A stretch of 64,000 bases of DNA from assembly GCA_944381535.1 (NCBI GenBank), contig CALWLN010000032.1:1-64000 (forward strand), written 5' to 3'. The DNA is from an uncultured Lachnospiraceae bacterium (GTDB lineage Bacteria; Bacillota; Clostridia; Lachnospirales; Lachnospiraceae). The position numbers were made by a program, and so were the translations under genes. Under the pieces are notes generated by a model. The model did no database searches, had not been told where the DNA came from, and worked only from the letters and a program-made list of their open reading frames with translations. Positions 17,514-26,445 of the stretch are shown in pieces (positions within the stretch are counted from its first letter, which is position 1; the number at the start of each line of letters is the position of its first letter).

Positions 17514-18488
17514 TTAAAACAGACTGGTCTTGGTGGTCCTTCGGGCAAACAGATTCGCCAGAACCAAAAGTACAATATTCACCACGTTATTGAACAACCC
17601 AACCGCCGTGGAAAAGCTGTAGTTGGTATTGACAATACCCCGTTTGTAGACATAAGTGGAAATTACCTCCGACACCTCGATGTTCAGATCATTCTGCATC
17701 AGGTAAATTTTCTCATAGCCCACCGACGCCAGGGAACCCACCCGCATAACCAGCAAAATAATGATGGTAGGCAGAATCCAGGGGATATTTATGTACCAGA
17801 TACGCTGGAGTCTGGAAGCCCCGTCGATACGGGCGGCCTCATGAAGCTCTTCATCCACCGTGGAAAGAGCCGCAATGTAAATGACGGCGTTCCAGCCCAT
17901 TTCCTGCCAGATACCGGACCACACATAGATGTGGCGGAAGGCCCCCGGCTGGGTCATGAAATAAACGCTCTCGCCTCCCAACGCCTCAATGATATTGTTC
18001 ACAAGCCCCATGGAGGGCGAGAATATCAGGTTCAGAATACCCACCATAACCACCACGGAAATGAAATGGGGCGCATATAAAATTGTCTGTACCGGTTTCC
18101 TGAATTTTTCCTTCACCTCGTTTAACAAAAGCGCCAATAGAATCGGAATGGGAAATCCCGCCACCAGGGAATACAGTGTCAATGTCAGAGTGTTCGACAG
18201 CATTCTCCAGAAGTTAGGTCCCTGGAAAAATTCAATAAAATGCTTAAAACCCACCCAGGGGCTTCCGCCGTAACCAAGCACCGGCCTGAAATCCTGGAAC
18301 GCGATCTGGATTCCGTACATAGGCCCATAACAGAAAATCGCTACATATATGATTGCGGGCAGCATCAGGATGTAGTAAGCACGGTGCTTCCAAATCCTCT
18401 TTCCTACCCTGCGCATGTCCCCGCTTCTGCCGGGGCCCGCCCCTTTATTTCTCTTTCTCCCCGTAGCAACTGCTTTTTCTTCCGGCAT
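17514..18488 (-). CDS. Carbohydrate ABC transporter permease (LplB type)
   Basis: A 324-residue permease, first gene of the operon. A basic N-terminus (about 30 residues) precedes six predicted membrane helices. The EAA loop is EAARIDGASRLQRIWYINIP. The pattern YYILMLPAIIYVAIFCYGPM at the first helix and the C-terminal NNVVNIVLLVLANLFARR are characteristic of LplB. Divergent from the AraC regulator gene at 18876. Confidence 0.95.
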   Translation of the reverse strand: MPEEKAVATGRKRNKGAGPGRSGDMRRVGKRIWKHRAYYILMLPAIIYVAIFCYGPMYGIQIAFQDFRPVLGYGGSPWVGFKHFIEFFQGPNFWRMLSNTLTLTLYSLVAGFPIPILLALLLNEVKEKFRKPVQTILYAPHFISVVVMVGILNLIFSPSMGLVNNIIEALGGESVYFMTQPGAFRHIYVWSGIWQEMGWNAVIYIAALSTVDEELHEAARIDGASRLQRIWYINIPWILPTIIILLVMRVGSLASVGYEKIYLMQNDLNIEVSEVISTYVYKRGIVNTNYSFSTAVGLFNNVVNIVLLVLANLFARRTTKTSLF

Positions 18489-18560
18489 AATCTTCTTTCC
18501 TTTCTAGTCCTTATTTTTTCTTTTCTATCGTTTGCGCAACTTTACATTTAAAATAGCATG

Positions 18561-18708
18561 TTGCACGTATCCCTTACAAGACAACTTTTTTGTTTTGCAA
18601 AAATTTGCACAAATATTCTCTTTTTTACTTATATTTCTTGACTGTTTTTTCGTGTCACCCCTTTCTTTTCTATTGGTAATTTTTTGCGTCGCAAAAAATT
18701 GCACGAAT
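18561..18708. promoter_or_regulatory. Direct repeats in the divergent lplB/araC intergenic region
   Basis: The 387-nt space holds three copies of TTGCAC[GA][TA]AT at 18561-18570, 18605-18614 and 18699-18708. The last two are part of a longer 18-nt direct repeat (18597-18614 and 18691-18708, 16 of 18 identical) spaced by 94 nt, about nine helical turns. Same-face direct repeats fit AraC-family operators, so these are candidate sites for the regulator at 18876. A weak promoter for that gene may be TTGACG (18732-18737) with TATAAA (18754-18759). The rest of the gap shows no gene. Confidence 0.45.
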
Positions 18709-18875
18709 GGAAAGGCGATTTCCCGTTGATTTTGACGCTATATCAAGCTATAATATAAAAGAATCCGGTACCGCAAAATTCCGCGCCCCGTCATTGATTT
18801 ACCTGGCGCTTCCACAGACAAAAGAATTGCTGTAACGGAGCAAAAAACAGAGCAAGAAAAGGGAGGCTTTTATCC

Positions 18876-20783
18876 ATGGAGAAACAGAAACGGCATTTGG
18901 TACATTTTACTTCTTACCGGTATCTGCTCCGTCTTGTCAGCACCTGTATCGCCTTCCTCCTGATTCCGTGTGTTGTTATGCTGTATTCCACCATGCACCA
19001 TTCCTACCGGAAGCTGCGGGAGGAAAGCGCCTCCTACTATCTTTCCCTGACCAAGAATTTCTCCGACCTCTTTGTAAACGAGCTGAACGATCTCATCCGC
19101 GTTTCCACCCAGATCAATTACGACTCCCGCAATTCCAGCAAGGAGGCCTATGCGCTGGGGCCGGAATACCTTATGCAAAGCCCCTATTTTTTCAGCGAGG
19201 CTTCCGATGCTATCTCCTTATATTCCTCCAACGCCAACAATACACTGCTGGGGGTTTATTATCCGGACCAGGACTGGCTTATCACAAACGCCCACAAATA
19301 CAGCGCCGCCTCCTTTGTATCGGACTATCTGGAGATTCACGATAGTGCCATTTCCAGTCAGATTCAAGCGCTGCTTACAGAAACAGTCCAAAATTCCGAC
19401 CAGAAAATACACATGTATTCCCTGTTTTCCCAGAACCACTACCCCCAGTCTCTGTTGGTGACCGTGTCCACCTACCTGGGAAACAACCATTCCCCCTCGG
19501 TGCTTCTGTATCAGCTGAACCGTTCCTCCCTGCCCACGCGCTTCCTTATTTCAGCGGAATCCGAGAATCTCCAGTTTGGCATTTATGACGGAACCACACA
19601 GAAGCTGCTTCTGACCTCCGGAAAGAAGAATCTGGAGCTCTCCGAATGTACGCTTTCCTTTGACCCCTCCAGCGGGCATACAGGCCTCATCTCCTCCCTT
19701 GTCCACGAAGACAGGGACTATACGGTTTTTACCATTTATGATGAAACCCTGAATTATTATTACGCCGCCGTTTCTCCCTATGACGAAGTCTACCACAGCG
19801 GCCTTAAGTATTTCCACACCATGCAGTTTGTGCTGGGTGGCTCCATCGTACTGCTTCTTGTACTGTTGATGCTCTCCATTTTTATCAACTACAAACCCAT
19901 ATATTTCCTGTTCCGGAAGCTCAATCCCCACACCGGGGATGAGAAGCTGGACGAAATCAACACCATTTCCATGGCCATCGACACGATGACGGATGAGCTG
20001 AATGAACTGAACAATCTGCTCAAGGATTATTTCCTGGAAAATATTTTAAGCGGTAAGCAGGTCAGCGACGCGCTGTGCCGCCGTCTTGGCATCGACACCC
20101 ACGCCGGGAAATACCGGGTCTACACCTTGTCCCGGATAAATCTCAACACGGAGGAGCGCACATCCCTAGTGGGGGATATCAGGGCGCGCTTTCAGACCTC
20201 CTCCTTTATCACGGATATTTTGACGCAAAATATCACCGTCATCATCTGCCTTCTGCCGGAGGAAGCGCCTCCGGGCCTTACCGAATATATCCAAAAAAGG
20301 CTTTCGGAGAGCCACCCCGAGGCCATTCTCAGGGAAGGTTCCACCGTGGATTCCATCAATACCCTGCGGGAATCCTGGCTGTCCTGCCGCCCGGACGAGT
20401 ACGACGGGAAATATCCCGAACAGCAAAAGGGCAAAAATACGGCCGTTTCACAAAAGACGGCACAACTGGCCCAGGATATTTTGGAATACCTGCAAGAGAA
20501 TTTCTGTGATCCCGCTCTGAACCAGGCGTCGGTGGCAGACCATTTTTCCATCTCCATCTACACCTTAAGCCGCCTGTTCAAGAACCAGTTCGGCTTTGGC
20601 TTTGCGGAATTTATTTCCAGCCAACGGGTGGAATATGCCCGCCATCTTCTTTTAACTACCGACTGCACCATCAGCCAGATCGCCCAGATGGTAGGACTTC
20701 CAAACGCCAATTATTTTTCCAAGCTGTTCAAGGCTTCCACCGGGCTCTCTCCCAGCAAGTATCGGGACAGCCTGGAGCGCTGA
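18876..20783 (+). CDS. Membrane-anchored AraC family regulator
   Basis: A 635-residue one-component sensor-regulator. A first membrane helix (about 20-40), an extracytoplasmic sensory region (to about 310, Cache-like by layout), a second helix (about 314-336), then a cytoplasmic linker and a C-terminal AraC DNA-binding domain (about 530-632) with both helix-turn-helix units (NQASVADHFSISIYTLSRLF and TISQIAQMVGLPNANYFSKL). Such proteins activate the adjacent LplBC-type transporter when a glycan is sensed. Divergent from lplB; the FAD oxidoreductase gene follows after 28 nt. Confidence 0.93.
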   Translation: MEKQKRHLVHFTSYRYLLRLVSTCIAFLLIPCVVMLYSTMHHSYRKLREESASYYLSLTKNFSDLFVNELNDLIRVSTQINYDSRNSSKEAYALGPEYLMQSPYFFSEASDAISLYSSNANNTLLGVYYPDQDWLITNAHKYSAASFVSDYLEIHDSAISSQIQALLTETVQNSDQKIHMYSLFSQNHYPQSLLVTVSTYLGNNHSPSVLLYQLNRSSLPTRFLISAESENLQFGIYDGTTQKLLLTSGKKNLELSECTLSFDPSSGHTGLISSLVHEDRDYTVFTIYDETLNYYYAAVSPYDEVYHSGLKYFHTMQFVLGGSIVLLLVLLMLSIFINYKPIYFLFRKLNPHTGDEKLDEINTISMAIDTMTDELNELNNLLKDYFLENILSGKQVSDALCRRLGIDTHAGKYRVYTLSRINLNTEERTSLVGDIRARFQTSSFITDILTQNITVIICLLPEEAPPGLTEYIQKRLSESHPEAILREGSTVDSINTLRESWLSCRPDEYDGKYPEQQKGKNTAVSQKTAQLAQDILEYLQENFCDPALNQASVADHFSISIYTLSRLFKNQFGFGFAEFISSQRVEYARHLLLTTDCTISQIAQMVGLPNANYFSKLFKASTGLSPSKYRDSLER

Positions 20784-20811
20784 AGAAAATTTTTTAAGGA
20801 GGACATTTTAT

Positions 20812-21993
20812 ATGAAGAAAGTAACAGAGAATTTCCGCCGGGACTATGAGGCGGAGGAATACGACGTCATCGTCGCGGGCGGTGGCATTGCTGGAATCGC
20901 CGCCGCCCTTGCGGCAGCCAGGAATCATGCGGGCCGCGTACTGCTCATTGAACGGCAATACGCTGTGGGAGGCTTAGCCACCCTGGGCCTTGTCACGATT
21001 TACCTGCCCCTCTGCGACGGGATGGGCCACCAGGTCAGCTTCGGTATCGCCGAGGAGCTTCTGCGGCTTTCCATCCGATATGGGGCTGAGGCAAAATATC
21101 CGGACGCCTGGCTGGAACCAGGCAAAGAAGAAAAACGCGCCCGGCAGCGTTTTGAGGTACAATTTCCCGCCAACACCTTTGCCCTTCTGGCGGAGGAACT
21201 GCTTCTGCAGGCAGGCGTAGAAATTTTGTATGGCACTGCCGTCTGCCAGACCCAGGTGGAGGACGGACGCATCACCGCCCTGTTTGTGGAAAACAAGTCC
21301 GGCCGAAACGCCCTCTGTGCCGGAAGCTTCATCGACGCCACCGGGGACGCTGACCTCTGCCACCTGGCCGGAGAGCATACGGCGGTCTTTGGGCAGGGAA
21401 ATATCCTGGCCTCCTGGTATTATTATCTGAAGGAAAATGAGAACCATCTGAAAATGCTGGGCTTTGCGGACATTCCAGATGTGATGAAGACAGAGGAAGA
21501 AAAGAAAAAAAGCCAGGGCGGTACCCGCTACACCGGACTGGACGGATGGGAGCTTTCCCGCATGACCCTGGCCTCCCACCGGAATCTGCTGAATGATTTT
21601 CTTAAGGTTTCCGACAACGACGGCAAAGCCCTCACCGCCATGGCCTCCATCCCACAGATTCGCATGACCCGGCGGCTTGCAGGCCGCGTAACTCTGGAAG
21701 ATAAGCCGGACACGCACTATGAGGACAATGTAGGAAGGATTGGCGACTGGCGCAGGAGAGGCCCCGTGTACGAGATTCCCTTCCGCTGCCTTAACGGCAG
21801 CCGCATCCGCAATCTGCTGGCCGTTGGGCGGTGTATTTCCGTCACCGACGACATGTGGGACATCACCCGTGTCATCCCGGTCTGCGCCGTCACCGGGGAG
21901 GCCGCCGGTACTGCCGCCGGGCTGACCTGCGATTTTCATGAAATAGACATTTTAAAGCTGCAGGAACGGCTCCGGGAAAATGGGGCGCTGTAA
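20812..21993 (+). CDS. FAD-dependent oxidoreductase
   Basis: A 393-residue protein with an N-terminal FAD-binding Rossmann motif, AGGGIAGIAAALAAARN at about 22-38, and the ERQYAVGGLATLGLVT segment typical of the FAD_oxidored group. A second dinucleotide-fold signature, SFIDATGDADLCHLAGE, and the C-terminal NLLAVGRCISVTDD are present. No signal peptide. AAGGAGG lies before the ATG, and it follows the AraC regulator closely, so both are probably one transcript. Members of this family often sit in sugar-use loci of gut bacteria with no proven reaction; a sugar or sugar-acid oxidation is plausible. Confidence 0.87.
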   Translation: MKKVTENFRRDYEAEEYDVIVAGGGIAGIAAALAAARNHAGRVLLIERQYAVGGLATLGLVTIYLPLCDGMGHQVSFGIAEELLRLSIRYGAEAKYPDAWLEPGKEEKRARQRFEVQFPANTFALLAEELLLQAGVEILYGTAVCQTQVEDGRITALFVENKSGRNALCAGSFIDATGDADLCHLAGEHTAVFGQGNILASWYYYLKENENHLKMLGFADIPDVMKTEEEKKKSQGGTRYTGLDGWELSRMTLASHRNLLNDFLKVSDNDGKALTAMASIPQIRMTRRLAGRVTLEDKPDTHYEDNVGRIGDWRRRGPVYEIPFRCLNGSRIRNLLAVGRCISVTDDMWDITRVIPVCAVTGEAAGTAAGLTCDFHEIDILKLQERLRENGAL

Positions 21994-22010
21994 TAAGTGC
22001 CGGAACGATC

Positions 22011-22057
22011 AGACAGGGGAGCAGGGGCCAACCGCCGCCATGCTCCCCTGTCTTTTC
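22011..22057 (+). terminator. Rho-independent terminator after FAD oxidoreductase
   Basis: Perfect 13-bp arms at 22011-22023 and 22041-22053 (AGACAGGGGAGCA and complement), then TTTT, 18 nt after the stop codon. It ends the araC-oxidoreductase transcript. Confidence 0.88.
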
Positions 22058-22116
22058 AGATTTTTTACGTAAACAAGCCTGTATCCAAGGCTCCCTTACC
22101 AACCTTCTGCCTCCCG

Positions 22117-24084
22117 TCATAGTATCTCAAACCGCGCCTCTCCGTACTGGTGAAGCTTTTCGAGAATCTCGTCGCACAGGGGAATCGTAACCTCCCGCTC
22201 CTCCCCCTGCTTTAAGAAAAATTTTCCAAAACCGGTCAACTGCCGGTTCAGTTCCGGATAGCCCGGAGACTTTGCGTACACCTGGATGACCGCTTTTCCG
22301 TCACAGCCGCCGGTATTTTTCACTCTACACGTAACCGATTCCTCTCCAAATACCGCATCGCTCACCTCAAAGGTGGTGTAGGAAAGGCCAAATCCGAAGG
22401 GGAACAGGGGCTCCTCCTTGAAATACCGGTAGGTCCGGTTGTCCATGGAGTAATCCGCGAAATCCGGGAGCTGGTCGGTACTCTTATAGAAGGTCACCGG
22501 AAGCTTGCCGCTGGGGCACGCCTTGCCGAATAAAATATCCGCAATGGCGTCTCCTCCCTCCGCTCCGGGATAAAAGGCCTGTAAAATGGCGTCGCAGAGC
22601 TGATTGGGCAGGGACAGGTTCACGCAGCTGCCGGTAACATTGACAAAGATCATGGGCTTGCCCATGGCCGCAACCTCTTTCAGCAATTTTATCTGGGAGG
22701 GCGGAAGTTCAATGTCTGCCTTGTCGCCGCTGTTGGCTCCGTTGTAGGCGTCCCCTTCCTCTCCTTCCATAGAAGGATTTAAGCCCATGCACAGAATGAC
22801 TGCGTCGCTCTTCTTTGCGGCAATCAAAGCCTCCCTTAAGGGCTGCTCCTGCCAGTCATAACTCTTGTCATCGAAAATATGACAGCCTCTCGCGTACAGC
22901 ACCTTCCCTTTGGCGGCATGGCAAATCCCCTGCAGGACCGTGCTGTAGTGGGAGGGCGTTCCCTGGTAATTGCCCAAAAGCACGCTCTTGTCATCCGCAT
23001 TGGGACCAATGACCGCCAGATTCATATCCTCTTTCAAGGGCAGAATTCCGTTATTCTTAAGAAGCACCAGGCCCTCCCGGGCCATCTCACGGTTCAGCTC
23101 ACGGTGCTTCTCACAGTCAATGACCTCATAGGGAATCTCATCGTAGACACAGTCCTCATCAAACATACCAAGGCGGAATCTGGCCTCAAACAGACGCTCC
23201 ACCGCCTCCGTAATGGTTTCCTCCTCGATCAGGCCCGACGCAACCGCTGTTTTCAGCCACTTATAGGCGGAACCGCAGTTGAGATGACAGCCGTTGTTCA
23301 CCGCCAACGCGGCACTCTCCGCCGGATTCTTTGTAATTTTGTGATGTTCGTCAAAATCGCAGATGGCCCCGCAGTCGGAAACTACATACCCGTCGAAGCC
23401 CCATTTCTCAAATAAGGTTCCCTTCAGATAGGTTTTGGAGCCGCAGCTGGGCTCTCCGTTGATCCGGTTGTAAGCTCCCATAACCGCGGAAGGCTTTGCG
23501 TGGTCGATGCAATAGCGGAAGGCCCACAGATAAGTCTCCTCCAGGTCCCGCTGGTTCACCACCGCGTTGAACTGATGGCGCTCTCCCTCCGGCCCGCTGT
23601 GGACCGCGTAATGCTTCAGAGTGGCATCCACCTTGCGGTGAGTCCCATCCTCGCCCTGCAAGCCCTCCACAAAGGCGCAGCCCATGGCTCCGGTGAGATA
23701 GGGGTCCTCCCCGTAGGTCTCATGGCCCCGGCCCCATCTGGGGTCCCGAAAAATATTGATATTGGGGGACCAGAAGGTAAGTCCCTGGTAAATCTGGGTA
23801 TCCCCAAATTTGCGGTATTCGTTGTATTTGGCTCTCGCCTCATCCGAAATGGCGGTGGCCACCTCCTTCATCCGCTCTGTGTCAAAGCTTGCCGCCATCC
23901 CGATGGCCTGGGGAAATACGGTGGCGGTTCCCGACCTACCCACCCCGTGAAGACACTCGTTCCACCAGTTATAGGCCGGAATATGCAGCCGTTCAATGGC
24001 CGGAGCGTCATATCTCATCTGAGACATCTTCTCCGCCAGGGTCATCTGTGCCACCAGTGCTTTTGCCCGTTCTCTGTAATTCAT
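22117..24084 (-). CDS. Glycoside hydrolase family 3 (beta-glucosidase/xylosidase type)
   Basis: A 655-residue cytosolic exo-beta-glycosidase without signal peptide. The barrel domain carries the nucleophile D237 in GYVVSDCGAICDF, after the family motif WWNECLHGVGR near the N-terminus; the alpha/beta sandwich domain (about 330-540) and a fibronectin-III-like domain follow. The C-terminal domain stops early, roughly 30-50 residues short of many homologs, with no clear frameshifted continuation, so it may be naturally short. The N-terminal motif set resembles beta-xylosidase/beta-glucosidase members. Lies 43 nt behind the mutarotase-like gene on the same strand. Confidence 0.93.
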   Translation of the reverse strand: MNYRERAKALVAQMTLAEKMSQMRYDAPAIERLHIPAYNWWNECLHGVGRSGTATVFPQAIGMAASFDTERMKEVATAISDEARAKYNEYRKFGDTQIYQGLTFWSPNINIFRDPRWGRGHETYGEDPYLTGAMGCAFVEGLQGEDGTHRKVDATLKHYAVHSGPEGERHQFNAVVNQRDLEETYLWAFRYCIDHAKPSAVMGAYNRINGEPSCGSKTYLKGTLFEKWGFDGYVVSDCGAICDFDEHHKITKNPAESAALAVNNGCHLNCGSAYKWLKTAVASGLIEEETITEAVERLFEARFRLGMFDEDCVYDEIPYEVIDCEKHRELNREMAREGLVLLKNNGILPLKEDMNLAVIGPNADDKSVLLGNYQGTPSHYSTVLQGICHAAKGKVLYARGCHIFDDKSYDWQEQPLREALIAAKKSDAVILCMGLNPSMEGEEGDAYNGANSGDKADIELPPSQIKLLKEVAAMGKPMIFVNVTGSCVNLSLPNQLCDAILQAFYPGAEGGDAIADILFGKACPSGKLPVTFYKSTDQLPDFADYSMDNRTYRYFKEEPLFPFGFGLSYTTFEVSDAVFGEESVTCRVKNTGGCDGKAVIQVYAKSPGYPELNRQLTGFGKFFLKQGEEREVTIPLCDEILEKLHQYGEARFEIL

Positions 24085-24127
24085 GCCTTTCCTCCTTATG
24101 CATCTTTCTATACTGTCATCATTCTGT

Positions 24128-25003
24128 TTAATCTACTACGATCCGGTAGGACGCCTCAAAGGTCTCCCCCGGTTCCAGCCGATTACCCCACTCTCTCTGG
24201 GAAAGCTCCCCGTGAAACTCCATATGGTCCGCCCTGCCGTACCAGGGCTCAATGCAGACAAAGGGCGCCTGCTTCCCCTTGGGCGACCAGATACCAAATA
24301 GAGGCGCGTCAAATTCCACGGCAAGATACTCCTCTCCCGCCGGCCGGACCAGCGAAACACGATGGGCCTGGTGATTTTCTATAATCAATGCGTCCCGGTC
24401 AAACAAATCTCCGGCAATCTTAAGCTTTCCGTCCTCAAGGAAATATTCTCTTTTCTCATCGGTAACTCCCCAGGACTCCAGCACTCGGCTCACAATTTTG
24501 TCCCTTGTGTCAAATAAAAGGCTGTAATCCGTCTGCTTTTCCTCCGGATTCAGAGGGCAGTTAAAGGCCGGATGTCCCCCGATGGAAAAATACATGGTTT
24601 CCCGGGAGGGATTTATTACCCGCCAGAAAACCGTAAGGGTTCGTTCCTTCAGGCGGTATGCAAGCTCCAGCCGGAAAGCGAAGGGGTATTTCTGTAATGT
24701 CTCCTCCGTTTCCCTAAGGCCAAAGCAAATGCTGTCCTCAGTCTGGGTAAGCAGGGAAAATTCCATATCTCTGGCAAAGCCGTGCTGAGACATGGAATAA
24801 TGTCTGCCCTGATGAACGTATTCGTTATTTTTACAGGCTCCCACAATGGGAAAGAGTATGGGAGAGGTACGGCCCCAGTAGGCGGCGTCGCCGTGCCACA
24901 TATACTCCTGGCCGGTAAGATTATCTTTTAAGGATTTTAATTCCGCTCCGTGGGACGCGATTTGTGCTGTGATTTCTTGATTTTGCAATGTGTACAGCGG
25001 CAT
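24128..25003 (-). CDS. Aldose 1-epimerase family protein (LacX-like)
   Basis: A 291-residue beta-sandwich protein of the galactose mutarotase-like superfamily, LacX/YphB branch. Visible are the start ITAQIASHGAELKSLKD, the GRTSPILFPIVGAC segment and YSMSQHGFARD with its conserved His. It would interconvert sugar anomers in the cytosol. It is the first gene before GH3, which releases sugars of defined anomeric form, so a joint role is plausible. Confidence 0.9.
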   Translation of the reverse strand: MPLYTLQNQEITAQIASHGAELKSLKDNLTGQEYMWHGDAAYWGRTSPILFPIVGACKNNEYVHQGRHYSMSQHGFARDMEFSLLTQTEDSICFGLRETEETLQKYPFAFRLELAYRLKERTLTVFWRVINPSRETMYFSIGGHPAFNCPLNPEEKQTDYSLLFDTRDKIVSRVLESWGVTDEKREYFLEDGKLKIAGDLFDRDALIIENHQAHRVSLVRPAGEEYLAVEFDAPLFGIWSPKGKQAPFVCIEPWYGRADHMEFHGELSQREWGNRLEPGETFEASYRIVVD

Positions 25004-25075
25004 ATCTTTATTCCTCCTGCTATTATTTATCCATAGGGGTGTTCAGAGAACCTTCCTCCCCACAGAATGAAAATA

Positions 25076-25100
25076 CCCGGCACATGTTTCCCGTACCGGG
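25076..25100 (-). terminator. Hairpin after the HEPN gene
   Basis: Arms CCCGGCAC and GTACCGGG (7 of 8 paired) followed on the minus strand by TATTTTCATT, 18 nt after the HEPN stop. It would separate the toxin-antitoxin transcript from the mutarotase gene. Confidence 0.45.
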
Positions 25101-25117
25101 CGTTCTTACTTTTTCAT

Positions 25118-25513
25118 TTACTGGCTTCCGTTCAGAAATTTTTCTACGCTCATTAAAAATTTCATTGCTTTTTCATATTGCTCCTGCGCATCCTCTTTGG
25201 AAACAATAAAGAAATCTGAGTAATCACACTTTTCTCTAATGCGATATGCAGAATCAATGATTTTGTATGTATTTTTATCAAAATCTCCCGCATGAATATG
25301 ATACTGGTTAAAATGAGCTATTACCGATGCATGTTTGGAAGCATCAAACCCATCCATTGTATTTACTGCCCGTATTGCATGAAAGATAGCATAATAAGAG
25401 CGATTGACTGCGCCTTTATATAAACCATTATCCAAATTGACTTTCGCAGTTTGGAGATCTTCCCTTGCACGTTCTAAACGATATTTGGACAAATCTTTTT
25501 CGTCAGGCTGCAT
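25118..25513 (-). CDS. HEPN domain protein (toxin of HEPN/MNT pair)
   Basis: A 131-residue all-helical HEPN protein. The RNase motif RxxxxxxH is present as R38-S-Y-Y-A-I-F-H45, so the toxin may be active on RNA. Its start overlaps the end of the nucleotidyltransferase gene by 11 nt, the usual MNT-then-HEPN order. In this class the MNT partner inactivates HEPN by AMP transfer, usually to a tyrosine near the motif. The pair is clearly more AT-rich than its neighbours, suggesting acquisition. Confidence 0.87.
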   Translation of the reverse strand: MQPDEKDLSKYRLERAREDLQTAKVNLDNGLYKGAVNRSYYAIFHAIRAVNTMDGFDASKHASVIAHFNQYHIHAGDFDKNTYKIIDSAYRIREKCDYSDFFIVSKEDAQEQYEKAMKFLMSVEKFLNGSQ

Positions 25514-25847
25514 ACAGAACCACTCCTTCTTTTGCTACATTCCGATAGAATGGAAGTACTTGTTTCCACCTGCTAAATTCTGCATAGCACACATCTATAA
25601 TAGAAAATACCTTTAAATATTCTAACGCAAAATCAGCAGAAACATCAGACAGCTTATCTTCATAGCTTTTCAAATCCTTTGCGGAAGTATCCACCAGAAT
25701 CATAATATCTATATCTGATTCCGGTGTGGCGGTTCCTCTTGCGACAGAGCCATATAGAATCACTGATTTTAGCTTTTGCCCATATATTACATTTAAATTT
25801 TCTATTAGCTTATCTAAAACCCCTTGTAATTCTTTATCTTGAAACAT
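25503..25847 (-). CDS. Minimal nucleotidyltransferase (MNT antitoxin)
   Basis: A 114-residue polymerase-beta-like nucleotidyltransferase. The core motif is intact: G33-S34 in LYGSVARG and D45-x-D47 in ESDIDIMI, the metal and nucleotide ligands. Length fits MNT antitoxins of HEPN/MNT modules. First gene of the pair; RBS AGGAAG precedes the ATG. Confidence 0.9.
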   Translation of the reverse strand: MFQDKELQGVLDKLIENLNVIYGQKLKSVILYGSVARGTATPESDIDIMILVDTSAKDLKSYEDKLSDVSADFALEYLKVFSIIDVCYAEFSRWKQVLPFYRNVAKEGVVLYAA

Positions 25848-25917
25848 ACCATCACTTCCTTTTTTTCATTACCATTATACTATATTTTCCCTTTTTTGTA
25901 TATGAAAAAATATTACT

Positions 25918-26436
25918 TCAAGCTTTTTTCCTTTTCAACAAAACAGCAAGCACCCAAAACACTAGAACTCCCAGCAGGGCCCCGGCAGCGTCAATGCATA
26001 CGTCCGTAAACTGCCCGCTTCTTCCAGGCACAAAAAGCTGGTGGATTTCATCGGCAGCCGCATAAACCGCAGCTGTAAGCCAGGCCAGAAAAAAGCGCAG
26101 ACCGGGCCGGCCGGCAGCAAAATGATATGTGCCGAAATGAAATGCCAGAAGAATGGCCAGAACACCGTATTCGCTCATGTGCGCCAGCTTGCGGACAGGA
26201 AACTGCATGGCTTCGATACGCGTCTCCCGCTCCTGCCGGGAATAGGTTTCACCGGTAATGTACTCCTGTACGCTTATCACCTTGTCGGCCACAGCTCGAC
26301 TGAGGCTCCCGGACTCCTGGCCGGACTGGGCGGAGAAGGAGCCGATCAGAAGCATCCAGCAAAGGGCCAGGATTCCGGTGATAAGGCGTTTCAGCCAACG
26401 ATATTTGATTGATAAATGTCCCCATGTCCGACTCAT
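25918..26436 (-). CDS. VanZ family membrane protein
   Basis: A 172-residue membrane protein with four hydrophobic segments. The conserved VanZ features are here: FSAQSGQESGSLS after the first helix, RKLAHMSEYGVLAILL with its HxxEY motif, and ADEIHQLFVPGRSGQFTDV. In glycopeptide resistance VanZ lowers teicoplanin susceptibility; most genomic VanZ proteins have no proven role. It starts 9 nt after the anti-sigma-like gene and is probably the third gene of that operon. Confidence 0.93.
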   Translation of the reverse strand: MSRTWGHLSIKYRWLKRLITGILALCWMLLIGSFSAQSGQESGSLSRAVADKVISVQEYITGETYSRQERETRIEAMQFPVRKLAHMSEYGVLAILLAFHFGTYHFAAGRPGLRFFLAWLTAAVYAAADEIHQLFVPGRSGQFTDVCIDAAGALLGVLVFWVLAVLLKRKKA

Positions 26437-26445
26437 TCTCTTTGT

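Noticed and set aside
20974..21939. 321-codon frame antisense to the FAD oxidoreductase
   Set aside because: Shadow frame; the opposite strand has FAD motifs, RBS and terminator.
23500..24384. 294-codon frame antisense to GH3 and the mutarotase gene
   Set aside because: Spans the junction of two real genes without a start signal.
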